Shown here one piece after another: positions 34,771 to 44,006 of a DNA stretch of 44,252 nt. Position 1 is the stretch's first letter. Each line of letters starts with the position of its first letter. The stretch is taken from assembly GCA_020440825.1 (NCBI GenBank), contig JAGRNJ010000010.1, forward strand, positions 38,862-83,113, given 5' to 3'. The position numbers were made by a program, and so were the translations under genes. This DNA is from Leptospiraceae bacterium (GTDB lineage Bacteria > Spirochaetota > Leptospiria > Turneriellales > Turneriellaceae). The notes under the pieces were generated by a model. It worked only from the letters and a program-made list of their open reading frames with translations. It made no database searches and had not been told where the DNA came from.

Positions 34771-35831
34771 AAGTTGCACTTTTTGAACACGGATTCTCTC
34801 ACACCGAAATCCTATTATCACAAATTTCATTTCTTATTGACTCTAGAATTGAAGTTCACCTAATCGGCCGATCAAGCGAGATTGCAAAAATATATAAAAT
34901 TCCATCAAACATAAATGTATACTGTAGTTGGGAAAAAAAAAATATGTTTTTCTCAATATTGAATGTTAAAAAATACTTAAAAAAAAACCAGATAAAAATA
35001 ATTATTCTCAATTCTGCAGAAGGTAAACTTATTCAGTACTTTTGCATGTTATCAAATAAGAAAATCCAAAAAATTGGCATAATTCATAATCTTCATAAAA
35101 TAGGAGAAAGTTTTACACAAAATAGAATACTAGCCAATGTTGATAAAGTGTTTGTTCTAAGTAGGTATATGTTAAAATATTTCCTTACATTAAAGCAAAA
35201 TAAACCAGCAGAATACTTTTATTCACTAGTAAAACCTGATATAAAAAAAGATAAAAAGATCAAGCCTTGCAACGAATTTTGGATTGCAGTTCCAGGAGTT
35301 ATTGAATATCGCAGAAAAGATTTGCTCTCCGTTGTATCGATTTTACCGAAAATAAAAAAATCTCCTATCAAATTCGTCTTTCTGAGTAATTCTAATATCC
35401 AGGACGGAGCTGAGTTTAAGTTAGTTATTGAAAAAAATAATTTCCAAGATTACTGTATATTTTTCAATGAATTCTTAACAGAAAGGTTGATGTATTCTTA
35501 CCTTTCTGAATGTTGTGCCATTTTACCTTTGATAACTCCTAATATCGATGAGTATGAACATTTTTCGTCGACAAAAATTAGTGGTGCATTTAATCTTGCC
35601 TTACAAACAAAACTGCCACTCTTGCTACATACTGCACTCGCTCATAATATTGAGTATAAAAGTTGCTCGATATACTATGATAACTACACTTTTGCATCTA
35701 AATTGTTTGAACTTATAGATTCTTGTCAAAATCCACTGCCGAGTGAAGAGAAGATTATCGAAGAATCTCTAACATATGAATTTCAACAGAAAAAGTTTGT
35801 AAATTTTATTCTGGATAATCAATTTAGCTGA
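34767..35831 (+). CDS. Putative GT-B-like glycosyltransferase
   Basis: 354 residues, Lys/Ile/Asn-rich and AT-rich compared with its neighbours. The N-terminus MKVALFEHGFSHTEIL and alternating strands and helices, IILNSAEGKLIQYFC, then IGIIHNLHKIGES and VDKVFVLSRYM, resemble the N-terminal Rossmann domain of GT-B enzymes. The C-terminal half (AVPGVIEYRRKDLLSVV, KFVFLSNSNIQDGAEFK, CAILPLITPNIDEYEHFSSTKISGAF) resembles the donor-binding half of GT4-type transferases. No exact family assignment is possible, and the classic E-x7-E is not clear. The start is a GTG overlapping the GT17 remnant. It is convergent with the next gene, overlapping by 8 bp. Confidence 0.6.
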   Translation: MKVALFEHGFSHTEILLSQISFLIDSRIEVHLIGRSSEIAKIYKIPSNINVYCSWEKKNMFFSILNVKKYLKKNQIKIIILNSAEGKLIQYFCMLSNKKIQKIGIIHNLHKIGESFTQNRILANVDKVFVLSRYMLKYFLTLKQNKPAEYFYSLVKPDIKKDKKIKPCNEFWIAVPGVIEYRRKDLLSVVSILPKIKKSPIKFVFLSNSNIQDGAEFKLVIEKNNFQDYCIFFNEFLTERLMYSYLSECCAILPLITPNIDEYEHFSSTKISGAFNLALQTKLPLLLHTALAHNIEYKSCSIYYDNYTFASKLFELIDSCQNPLPSEEKIIEESLTYEFQQKKFVNFILDNQFS

Positions 35832-36516
35832 TGACATACATTTCTCTAGGATAAGACTCCTGATAATGGTTTGAAATAGGGGATTTGTGAGCAATATATG
35901 CTTTCTCTAATTTAGTAAGTTTTCCCCAAAAAGCCTCAGGTCCATAATAGTCAGGGGCGCAAATATTGCTTAGAAATCTGTCCCTCAATATATCAAGGTT
36001 GATAGAAACAAAATTTCCTGAATATAGGAAAGGTGTTTTTAAGAGTAATGGCGGCGCACCATTATCAAGATCTGAATTTAACATCAAATTACATCCGTAG
36101 AGATGGTATCCTTTTTTGAATGCCTGCTTACATAAATCATGACGCTCTATAAGAAAGTAATGCATCATCATAGTCCAATCTCTAACATTTTGGCTTTTGT
36201 ATTTTCGTTTAGATACTCCCTTACTATGAATATATGTAGCAATATTGAAGCTGTCAAAATCAATAAATGTTCTGAACTTATTAAATCCAATAGACTCTCC
36301 CTTTTTCCTAACATTTTTGCTGAAAAAAATGTTTGTTGGTTCTGTATACTTTGCAAGTTTATCAAGAATGCTTTTTTTTCTAAAGCCAAGATAGTTTTTC
36401 AGAGGCATACTAACATGAATGTAAAGCTTGTCGTGATTATGATCTGACAAAAGGGCAAGGGTAAGCTCTTCCCAGTTGTTTAGAGGACATAAATTATATA
36501 ACAGAACTGATTTCAT
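35824..36516 (-). CDS. Putative glycan-biosynthesis glycosyltransferase-like protein
   Basis: 230 residues of uncertain family. Stretches such as YIHSKGVSKRKYKSQNVRDW, then LYSGNFVSINLDIL and YGPEAFWGKL recall small glycosyltransferase-like proteins in LPS and capsule clusters, where an IHSKG motif precedes a conserved Trp and a YSGNF motif precedes an acidic-Phe-Trp site. No DxD is obvious. The composition is AT-rich, like the adjoining genes. It overlaps the stop of the upstream methyltransferase gene by 4 bp and is presumably co-transcribed with it. Function as a transferase of the surface glycan is inference from motif memory and context. Confidence 0.5.
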   Translation of the reverse strand: MKSVLLYNLCPLNNWEELTLALLSDHNHDKLYIHVSMPLKNYLGFRKKSILDKLAKYTEPTNIFFSKNVRKKGESIGFNKFRTFIDFDSFNIATYIHSKGVSKRKYKSQNVRDWTMMMHYFLIERHDLCKQAFKKGYHLYGCNLMLNSDLDNGAPPLLLKTPFLYSGNFVSINLDILRDRFLSNICAPDYYGPEAFWGKLTKLEKAYIAHKSPISNHYQESYPREMYVIS

Positions 36517-37412
36517 GTAACAACCCTCACCACATATTTAATATTGTTGCCGAGCTTCAATTTTCGATGATAGAGTCTTTCCCAAAAACCCGAGTTAGCA
36601 TATAAATTATTGCGGCTATACGTGTGTTCGAGTAAAATCTCGAAGCCTGTCAACTCAAACAGTTTTCTAAACCCAGGTATGCTTGGTTCAAATAAATGAT
36701 CGGGCGTTCTCCAAGGTGCCCAGTCACCTTTTCTCAGGCGTAATCTTTTTAAAAATACCTTGAATCGACGATCTGGCGAAAAAATATTTGGAACTTTGAT
36801 GACTAAAATGCCACCACGAGTCAGCAGCTGTTTGGTTTTTTTTAACCAAACATGAGGATCAGGAATATGTTCAATGACGTGACTCATGTGAATACAGGAA
36901 AATTTTAAATTCTCACTCAAGTCTTCAAATTTATCTGTAAAAACTTCAATATTTAGTTTATTTCTAACGAATTCGGCCATTTTGCTTGAGACCTCTAAGC
37001 CAAAGACCATTTGATAATAATCTTTAGCTCTAAATAAATATTCCCCGGTTGCACACCCTATGTCGATAAATGACTTTTTATCTTTATCAAACTTGAAATA
37101 TTCTGTAATTTCTTTTTCAATTCCAGGAGTGGCTCGCAGTGCATGAGATTCATATTCGTTTTCATCTAGGTTCAGAATTGAATGATCATCTGCATAAAAT
37201 TCATATGCATTGTATAAAAAATCTTCATCGTATTTCGGCCGCGGCGAGCAGTACACCATTTTACAATCCAGGCAAAGTCTATGTGTATACTGCCAATTAT
37301 TTCCGAATCTTTCATAGATTTTATTTTTACTACTATTGCAAACCGGGCAACTGACGGTTTCCCATTCTTTGGGTATGTACTCCCTGTTTTCAATTTTGTC
37401 TAATGTAGCCAT
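36513..37412 (-). CDS. SAM-dependent methyltransferase with zinc-binding N-terminus
   Basis: 299 residues. The N-terminal 45 contain two CxxC pairs (CPVCNSSK and CLDC), a rubredoxin-like zinc knuckle common in methyltransferases of polysaccharide clusters. The class I methyltransferase domain follows: FIDIGCATGEYL (motif I, SAM binding), VFGLEVSSKMAEFV, and CIHMSHVIEHIPDPHVWL, then GGILVIKVPN. Such enzymes methylate sugars or lipid-linked intermediates in O-antigen or other glycan synthesis; the substrate is not predictable. It overlaps the following glycan gene by 4 bp and is divergent from the GT4 gene across 93 bp. Confidence 0.85.
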   Translation of the reverse strand: MATLDKIENREYIPKEWETVSCPVCNSSKNKIYERFGNNWQYTHRLCLDCKMVYCSPRPKYDEDFLYNAYEFYADDHSILNLDENEYESHALRATPGIEKEITEYFKFDKDKKSFIDIGCATGEYLFRAKDYYQMVFGLEVSSKMAEFVRNKLNIEVFTDKFEDLSENLKFSCIHMSHVIEHIPDPHVWLKKTKQLLTRGGILVIKVPNIFSPDRRFKVFLKRLRLRKGDWAPWRTPDHLFEPSIPGFRKLFELTGFEILLEHTYSRNNLYANSGFWERLYHRKLKLGNNIKYVVRVVT

Positions 37413-37505
37413 ACATTGACCTATTTGAGATAAAACGAGGTGTCAATCCGGAAATTAATTCGATTTTGAGTTTTCATTACAGAGGTAACTCATTAATAGT
37501 CAACA

Positions 37506-38711
37506 GTGGATTCTAGTTTATCAACCTCCCTCGCTCTCTACTGCCCCTCAAAAGCCTGGGGAGGCCTCGAAATGGTGGTGGCCCGGTTTGCGGGTTGGAT
37601 GCATTCCCGCGGGCATAAGGTTACCGTCTTTGGTCTCAAAGATGCTCGACTGTTAGATGAACTGCCTCCTGGCGTTGAGGGAGTAGTGGTGAGTAAAGCC
37701 AGCCGCCTGCCGTTTCTGGCTGGCTGGCGACTAGCCAGAATATGCAAGCAGAAGGGCATCCGCCAGTTGATTGCAACAACCTCACCTTCGATATTTGTGG
37801 TTTCAATGGCCGGGAAGTATGACGCACAATTGAAAACATGGTATTGGCAGCACATGCAGATTGGCCATCCGAAGAAAGATTTTTTACACACATGGTTCTA
37901 TAAAAGTTTAGAAAGGTGGATTACCCTGATGCCCTGGCTCAAAGATGAGGTCACGATGACCACCTGCATGCCGGCAGAAAGAATAGAAGTCTTGCCACTC
38001 GGTATAGAGATGCAGCCCTTTGATAATCTAGACCGAGCAGTTGAAGCGAGGCGTAAAGCCCGTATTGTCCTGGGCTTGCCAGAAAAAAAGGTTTTATTCG
38101 GTATGATCGGGCGTTTAGACCCAAATAAAAAGCAGGGTCTTTTACTTGAAGCTTTTGCTTTGCTTCCAGAGAATTACAAAAAAGAAATTTCTCTAGTTTT
38201 TATCGGGGCCCCCACAATTGGTCATTCAGAGGGGTATCCTGCAGAGCTTCAAGCCCTCGCAGAGCGTCTCGATATTCGAAATGATATGATTCTGTTACCA
38301 TTTCACGAAAAAATTGAGCAGGTTTATGCAGCGCTTGACTTTCTTGTGATGGGCACACATTCTGAGACTTATGGTCTAGTCACTATTGAAGCGATGGCCG
38401 CTGCAATCCCTGTTATAGGAGCTGCCGGTGGCAGTACGGTTCAGTTATTGAACCCAAATTGGAAACAATGGCCGTATGATATTGTAGAAGTTGATGAGTT
38501 CCGAAGCTCTGGCTTTCTGGATGTTCCTGGGGGGGTGTTGTTTCGGCCTGATGACCGTATGTCTCTGAACAAGGCTCTTCAGTTTGCTTTAGCTAGTAAA
38601 AACCAACTTGAGAAAAAAGCTCAACAGATTGCCCCAAAAATCAGAGAACAGTATTCTCACCATGTAATGCTTGAAAAATTTGAGAAGCTTTTTGCGAGTA
38701 GAGTTGACTGA
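37506..38711 (+). CDS. Family 4 glycosyltransferase
   Basis: 401-residue GT-B enzyme, retaining. N-terminal YCPSKAWGGLEMVVARFAG and HSRGHKVTVFG match the acceptor-side Rossmann domain; LFGMIGRLDPNKKQGLLLEA and HSETYGLVTIEAMAAAIPV (with the E-x7-E pair) are the nucleotide-sugar donor site. It likely adds a hexose to LPS core, O-antigen or another surface glycan at the cytoplasmic membrane. The start is a GTG giving a standard family N-terminus; the nearest purine-rich site (AGAGG) is about 20 bases upstream, so it is weak. GC is visibly higher than in the three AT-rich genes before it, implying a different origin. Confidence 0.88.
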   Translation: MDSSLSTSLALYCPSKAWGGLEMVVARFAGWMHSRGHKVTVFGLKDARLLDELPPGVEGVVVSKASRLPFLAGWRLARICKQKGIRQLIATTSPSIFVVSMAGKYDAQLKTWYWQHMQIGHPKKDFLHTWFYKSLERWITLMPWLKDEVTMTTCMPAERIEVLPLGIEMQPFDNLDRAVEARRKARIVLGLPEKKVLFGMIGRLDPNKKQGLLLEAFALLPENYKKEISLVFIGAPTIGHSEGYPAELQALAERLDIRNDMILLPFHEKIEQVYAALDFLVMGTHSETYGLVTIEAMAAAIPVIGAAGGSTVQLLNPNWKQWPYDIVEVDEFRSSGFLDVPGGVLFRPDDRMSLNKALQFALASKNQLEKKAQQIAPKIREQYSHHVMLEKFEKLFASRVD

Positions 38712-38785
38712 TTTTGATGGCCATGCCGTAATCATCTTTTTGATGAATAAGTGACGTTAGGGTTTCAGGACATTACATTGATATC

Positions 38786-40198
38786 ATGAAAAGTTATACG
38801 CGCTCTATTAACGTGAATCGTTCAGTTGAAGATGTCTTCTTTTACGTGGCCAGCTTCGAAAATATTCAAGATTGGGATCCTGGAGTTGTGAAGGCAAAAA
38901 AATTAACGAAAGGTCCAGTGGCCATGGGTTCTCAATATGAATTAACACTAAAGTTTTTCATTAATGAGTTCAAGATGATCTATACTGTAACTGGGCTCGA
39001 AAAGAATAAAAAAATCTTTTTGCGGGGATTAAACGACTCAATTCATGCAGATGCTCAAATAATATTTGAAAAATCATCGACTATGAGCACCAAAATCACT
39101 TATACAGTAGACATGAAATTTCTCGGGTTTATGGAAAAACTTGAAAACCTTATGGAATTCAGCATTAAGAATTCTGTTGAAGCTGCGATACAGGGATTAT
39201 TTAACGCGCTTGAACCTCGCCATCCTGTGAATCCGCAGGTTGATTTCAAGACTAAAATATCTGATTCGATTCTTTTACCATCTTTGATTCAATTTAGTTC
39301 AATTGGTTATAACTCAAAACGTCAGGGCTGGAAACCCATTTCTGAAAACCTGCTCAACAAAACGGCATTAGTCACCGGTGCCAGTACCGGTCTGGGTCGA
39401 GAGACTGCTTTACAGCTGGCACGTTTACAGGCGAGTCTGATTCTTGTTGCACGAAGTGAAGACAAACTCAAAGAATTGAAAAACGAGATTCAATTAGAAT
39501 ATGGCAATAAAAACGTTCAAATCTTTACCGCCGATCTGTCTTTGCTTGCAGAAACCCGTGCACTTGCAAAAAAAATAAAATCAAAATATAAGAAGCTTGA
39601 TATACTCATAAACAATGCAGGTGCTTTATTTAATAATAAATTTGTCACAAAAGAAGGCAATGAACAGTCGCTTTCTTTGCTTTTGCTTTCCCCTGTTCTC
39701 TTGACTCATTTATTGCAACCGCTGCTTTATAAGGCCAAATTGGCCAGGGTTGTCAACGTTTCTTCCGGAGGAATGTACACCAGTGGACTTGAGATTGACG
39801 ATCTGCAGTTTGCAAACTCTGAGTACAATGGGAAAATTGCTTATGCGCGCGCAAAGCGTGGCCTTGTAGAAATTTCTGCGTTAATGGCGAAGAAATGGCA
39901 GGCGGATGGCATTCTTGTTAATTCAATGCACCCTGGCTGGGCAGATACACCCGGGGTAGAAAATTCCATGCCAGGCTTCTACAGTTTTACAAAAAAAATC
40001 TTGAGAGACCTGAAAGAAGGTGCAGATAGTATTGTTTGGCTGGCAGCGGCCAGTGAAGTACAAAATTTAACCGGAAAATTCATCTTTGACCGTAAGCCGC
40101 ATTTGACTTCTGTCTTGCCCGGTACCCAGGTCAACGACGAGCAGCGAACCGATTATTATGCCACAATAATGAAACTCATTTCAGGATTTCTTAAATAA
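38786..40198 (+). CDS. SRPBCC (START-like) - short-chain dehydrogenase fusion protein
   Basis: 470 residues. Residues 1-145 are an SRPBCC/polyketide cyclase-like domain (VNRSVEDVFFYVASFENI, QDWDPGVVKAKKL), a hydrophobic ligand-binding fold. From about residue 188 follows a classical SDR: TGASTGLGRETALQLA (NAD(P) binding), NNAGAL, VNVSSGGMYT (catalytic Ser), and YARAK (Tyr-x3-Lys), then MHPGWADTPGV. The closest shape is the retinol dehydrogenase/DHRS-like group, oxidising or reducing lipophilic alcohols or ketones. The first domain may hand a hydrophobic substrate to the second, but this is inference. A Shine-Dalgarno AGGA lies about 14 bases before the ATG. It is convergent with metH, 25 bp apart. 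Confidence 0.85.
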   Translation: MKSYTRSINVNRSVEDVFFYVASFENIQDWDPGVVKAKKLTKGPVAMGSQYELTLKFFINEFKMIYTVTGLEKNKKIFLRGLNDSIHADAQIIFEKSSTMSTKITYTVDMKFLGFMEKLENLMEFSIKNSVEAAIQGLFNALEPRHPVNPQVDFKTKISDSILLPSLIQFSSIGYNSKRQGWKPISENLLNKTALVTGASTGLGRETALQLARLQASLILVARSEDKLKELKNEIQLEYGNKNVQIFTADLSLLAETRALAKKIKSKYKKLDILINNAGALFNNKFVTKEGNEQSLSLLLLSPVLLTHLLQPLLYKAKLARVVNVSSGGMYTSGLEIDDLQFANSEYNGKIAYARAKRGLVEISALMAKKWQADGILVNSMHPGWADTPGVENSMPGFYSFTKKILRDLKEGADSIVWLAAASEVQNLTGKFIFDRKPHLTSVLPGTQVNDEQRTDYYATIMKLISGFLK

Positions 40199-40223
40199 AA
40201 TCATTCTTGTTAAGAAAAGGAAT

Positions 40224-43200
40224 TCAAGCAGGTTCGTAGTCTATATAGGGTGCAAGCCACCGTTCTGCTTCAGCTTTAGAGATATTCTTTCTTTTTGCAT
40301 AATCTGTTATCTGATCTTCACCAATTTTGCCGACAGCGAAGTATTTTGAAGCAGGATGATTAAAGTAAAGTCCGCTGACAGAAGCTGCCGGGTACATTGC
40401 AAAGTTTTCTGTTAAGGTCACTCCTGTAGTTTTCTCAGCTTCAATTAAATCAAACAGCTTGCGTTTCTCGGTATGGTCCGGACAGGCAGGATATCCCGGT
40501 GCGGGCCGAATACCTCTGTACTTTTCCTGAATGAGGTCGTTGATTGTAAAATTCTCAGATTCACCAAATTTACAAAAATCCCGAATTTGTTTATGCATAT
40601 ATTCTGCAAACGCTTCTGCGAATCGATCGGCGAGGGCTTTTGCCATTATTGCATTGTAGTCATCATTATCTTTTTCGAAAATTTTTGAAAACTCGTCTGC
40701 CCCATGCCCGGCTGTAACAACAAAGGCTCCCAGATAATCTGTTTTTCCGCTGTCAGTCGGGGCAATATAATCTGCCAGGCAAAAACTGGTTTTGTCTGTC
40801 TCTTTATCCCGTTGCTGGCGTAAGAAATGGAATGTTTGACTTTTACCTTCATTTGTTTCAATGACAACATCATCACCATGTGAATTTGCTTTGAAAAATT
40901 GGAATACTCCGCGAAGCTTAAACGCTTTCTTTTGAATAATCTGCTGAAGTAGCTCCTGTGCATCGCTGTAAAGTTCTTTTGCCTGCTCACCTACTACTTC
41001 ATCTTCCAGAATTCTTGGGAATCTTCCCCGCAAATCCCAAGCCATGAAAAATGGTGACCAGTCAATGTAATCGACCAGAGTTTCAAGTGTTGGTTCAATA
41101 ACATGACGTTCAAGGTCTTTGGGCACAGAAATCTCTAGTTCTTGCCAGTTGCTTTCAAACCTCTGGCTGCGGGCAGTTTCTAAAGACAAGAGCGTACGTT
41201 TTCCCTGCTTCTCATAGAATTCTTCTTGCAGTTGTTCCTGATTCTGGCGTACTGATTTAACATAATTTTCACGTTCTTTTTCATTGAACAGACTTGAGAG
41301 CACACCGGTCACAAGGGATGCATCTACAACATGAATTACAGGCTGTTGATATTTAGGGGCAATCTTTACTGCTGTATGGGCTGCACTTGTTGTTGCGCCG
41401 CCAATGAGAAGCGGGACAGTAAATCCGCCTTTTTCCATTTCAGAAGCTACATAAGACATTTCATCAAGCGAGGGGGTTATCAATCCGCTCAGACCAATTA
41501 CATCGGCCTTTATCTTTTTCGCTTCTTCGAGAATCTTCTCACAGGGTATCATTACCCCCAGGTCTACAACCCGATAATTGTTGCAACTGAGAACAACCCC
41601 GACTATATTTTTACCAATGTCATGTACGTCGCCTTTAACAGTTGCAAGCAGTACGGTTGTCTGTTCAGAGGTATCATTCGCTGCGGTTTTCTCTGCTTCC
41701 ATATAAGGCAAGAGATACGCGACAGCCTTTTTCATTACCCTGGCGCTCTTAACAACCTGGGGCAGAAACATTTTACCCGCGCCAAATAAATCACCCACGA
41801 TTCGCATGCCATCCATCAACGGTCCTTCTATGACGTGTAGCGGGCGATCATGCTTTTGTCTGGCTTCTTCAACATCGGTTTCGACAAATTCATCAATTCC
41901 TTTCACAAGAGAGTGTGCAAGGCGTTTTTCAACGGGATCTTTGCGCCATTCGTTTTTCAGGGAATTATCTACTTTTTTCCCTTCTGAAACAAAGGTTTCA
42001 GCGAATGTGATCAGTTTTTCAGTAGCATCAGGAGAACGATTTAACAATACATCTTCAACCAATTGCAGAAGATCAGGCGGTATTTCTTCATATACGGCCA
42101 GCATACCGGCATTGACAATTCCCATGTCCATTCCCGCTTTAATTGCGTGATATAAAAATGCAGAGTGCATTGCTTCACGAACCGGGTTGTTGCCTCTAAA
42201 AGAGAATGAAATATTCGAAACTCCACCGCTAATACGGGCACCAGGGCAAAGTTTCTTGATCTCAGGAATTGCCTCAATAAAATCGAGAGCATAATTATTA
42301 TGCTCTGACATACCGGTAGCAACTGTTAAAATATTTGGGTCAAATATGATATCTTCGGCTGGTAATCCCGCGACTTCAGTGGCAAGTTTATATGCTCGCT
42401 GACAGATTCGAATCTTGTCTTCTTTTGTGGCAGCCTGTCCGTTTTCATCAAATGCCATGATGATTGCGGCGGCTCCATACTGGTGTACCAGTTTTGCCAA
42501 TTCAATAAAAGTTTCTTCGCCTTCTTTCAAAGAGATTGAATTTACTATACACTTGCCCTGAGCACACTTTAGACCTGCTTCGAGAACTGACCATTTTGAA
42601 CTATCGATTACGATTGGTACTCGGGCTATATCAGGCTCTGATGCAACCAGATTTAAAAAGCGTGTCATGCAGGCTTCTGAATCGAGCAGGGCTTCGTCAA
42701 AGTTGATATCGATCATGTTTGCCCCTGATTCGACCTGCTGGCGGGCAATTTCAAGTGCAGAGTCAAAATCATCGGCAACTATCAGTTTTTTGAATTTCGG
42801 AGACCCTGTCACATTCGTTCTTTCGCCAATCATTTGAAAACCTGAATCTGCAGAAAGTTCCAATGGTTCCAGGCCAGATAATCTTAAAGTTTTCGAAATT
42901 TCAGGGATTATTCGCCGCTTTTTCCCAGAAATTGCAGATTTTAATGCCGCAATATGATCGGGGGAAGTACCGCAGCACCCACCGGCAATGTTGATCAAGC
43001 CGGCATCTGCAAAAACCTGCATCTCCTGTGCAAAACTCTCGGGGGTTTCATCATAGCCCCCGAATGCATTTGGCAGGCCGGCATTGGGGTAACAACTTAT
43101 ATAGGTTGGGGCAATTTTGGACAATTCAACCATATATGGTTTCATTTCACTGGCACCCAAAGCACAGTTTATTCCCACAGAAAGTGGGTTCGCGTGGCTT

Positions 43201-43901
43201 ACTGAGTTCCAGAAAGCACGTACAGTCTGGCCCGACAATGTTCTGCCAGATGCATCTGTAATCGTGACTGAGAGTGAGATTGGCAGCCTTCTCTTTCTAT
43301 GTTTGAATATATTTTCAAGGGCAAAAATTCCGGCCTTCAGATTCAATGTATCAAACGTTGTTTCGAGTAAAATAAAATCGACACCTGCATCGATCAATGC
43401 TTCTGCCTGTTCAGTATAGGACTCTACAAGATTGTCAAAAGTAACAGCCCGAAAAGCCGGGTTGTTCACATCGGGTGACATAGAAGCTGTTCGATTTGTT
43501 GGGCCGATTGCTCCTGCCAGCCAGCGAATCTCGCCAGGGTTTTCTTTCTCGAATCTCTCAATTGCTTTTTTGGCTACCGTTGCACATGCTGAATTGATTG
43601 CCTTGACTTCGCTTTGTAAATCGTAATCTGCCTGTGAAATCGAGTTTGAGCTGAAGGTATTTGTTTCAAGAATATCCGCCCCTGCCTTTAAGTATAGATA
43701 ATGAATTTCTTCGAGAACGTCTGGTCGGGTTATGGCCAGAATATCATTATTCCCTTTCAGTGGCTTATGGTGATCTGCATAGCGCTTGCCACGAAAATCT
43801 TCTTCGGTCAAATCATAGCGCTGTATCATTGTTCCCATTGCACCATCGAGAATCAAAATGCGTTGTGCTAAAGCTGATTTGAGGGCCTGTTCTCGGTTCA
43901 T
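40224..43901 (-). CDS. metH: Cobalamin-dependent methionine synthase
   Basis: 1225 residues, full length. Domains in order: homocysteine-binding barrel with zinc cysteines in [11 protein letters not shown] and [10 protein letters not shown]; methyltetrahydrofolate (pterin)-binding barrel with GERTNVTGS; the helical B12 cap; the B12-binding domain with the axial histidine in [11 protein letters not shown]; and the C-terminal SAM-dependent reactivation domain with [12 protein letters not shown]. It methylates homocysteine using methyl-THF. All five parts look intact, so no separate reactivation protein is needed. The ATG gives the expected N-terminus before [16 protein letters not shown], but it has no Shine-Dalgarno; instead a perfect 26-bp palindrome abuts it. 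No cobalamin riboswitch fits in the short upstream gap. Confidence 0.97.
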   Translation of the reverse strand: MNREQALKSALAQRILILDGAMGTMIQRYDLTEEDFRGKRYADHHKPLKGNNDILAITRPDVLEEIHYLYLKAGADILETNTFSSNSISQADYDLQSEVKAINSACATVAKKAIERFEKENPGEIRWLAGAIGPTNRTASMSPDVNNPAFRAVTFDNLVESYTEQAEALIDAGVDFILLETTFDTLNLKAGIFALENIFKHRKRRLPISLSVTITDASGRTLSGQTVRAFWNSVSHANPLSVGINCALGASEMKPYMVELSKIAPTYISCYPNAGLPNAFGGYDETPESFAQEMQVFADAGLINIAGGCCGTSPDHIAALKSAISGKKRRIIPEISKTLRLSGLEPLELSADSGFQMIGERTNVTGSPKFKKLIVADDFDSALEIARQQVESGANMIDINFDEALLDSEACMTRFLNLVASEPDIARVPIVIDSSKWSVLEAGLKCAQGKCIVNSISLKEGEETFIELAKLVHQYGAAAIIMAFDENGQAATKEDKIRICQRAYKLATEVAGLPAEDIIFDPNILTVATGMSEHNNYALDFIEAIPEIKKLCPGARISGGVSNISFSFRGNNPVREAMHSAFLYHAIKAGMDMGIVNAGMLAVYEEIPPDLLQLVEDVLLNRSPDATEKLITFAETFVSEGKKVDNSLKNEWRKDPVEKRLAHSLVKGIDEFVETDVEEARQKHDRPLHVIEGPLMDGMRIVGDLFGAGKMFLPQVVKSARVMKKAVAYLLPYMEAEKTAANDTSEQTTVLLATVKGDVHDIGKNIVGVVLSCNNYRVVDLGVMIPCEKILEEAKKIKADVIGLSGLITPSLDEMSYVASEMEKGGFTVPLLIGGATTSAAHTAVKIAPKYQQPVIHVVDASLVTGVLSSLFNEKERENYVKSVRQNQEQLQEEFYEKQGKRTLLSLETARSQRFESNWQELEISVPKDLERHVIEPTLETLVDYIDWSPFFMAWDLRGRFPRILEDEVVGEQAKELYSDAQELLQQIIQKKAFKLRGVFQFFKANSHGDDVVIETNEGKSQTFHFLRQQRDKETDKTSFCLADYIAPTDSGKTDYLGAFVVTAGHGADEFSKIFEKDNDDYNAIMAKALADRFAEAFAEYMHKQIRDFCKFGESENFTINDLIQEKYRGIRPAPGYPACPDHTEKRKLFDLIEAEKTTGVTLTENFAMYPAASVSGLYFNHPASKYFAVGKIGEDQITDYAKRKNISKAEAERWLAPYIDYEPA

Positions 43902-43926
43902 ATCGATATATTTAAATATATCGATA
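43901..43926. promoter_or_regulatory. Perfect 26-bp palindrome at the metH start codon
   Basis: TATCGATATATTT at 43901-43913 is followed by its exact reverse complement at 43914-43926, with no spacer. It reads the same on both strands, and the A of the metH ATG (43901) is its first base pair. The sequence could be an operator for a dimeric repressor or form an AT-rich hairpin that hides the start codon. The length and symmetry are much more than chance, but the protein that would bind it is not identified here. It is not a terminator: it is AT-rich and has no U-run at the gene's end. Confidence 0.75.
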
Positions 43927-44006
43927 ATATGTAAAGGTTTCTTTTTGTGCAGTTGTAAAGCACTTACGGCTCGAAAAACCGGCTTTCTTTTACTGTTGTA
44001 TAGAGG

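Noticed and set aside
41331-41789. A 152-codon plus-strand open frame inside metH
   Set aside because: It is antisense to the conserved B12-binding region of metH, is rich in Cys, Phe and Tyr without pattern, and has no support as a gene.
43902-44006. Cobalamin or SAM riboswitch upstream of metH
   Set aside because: Only 105 bp are available, with no B12-box-like or SAM-I-like core; the palindrome is the only structured element seen.
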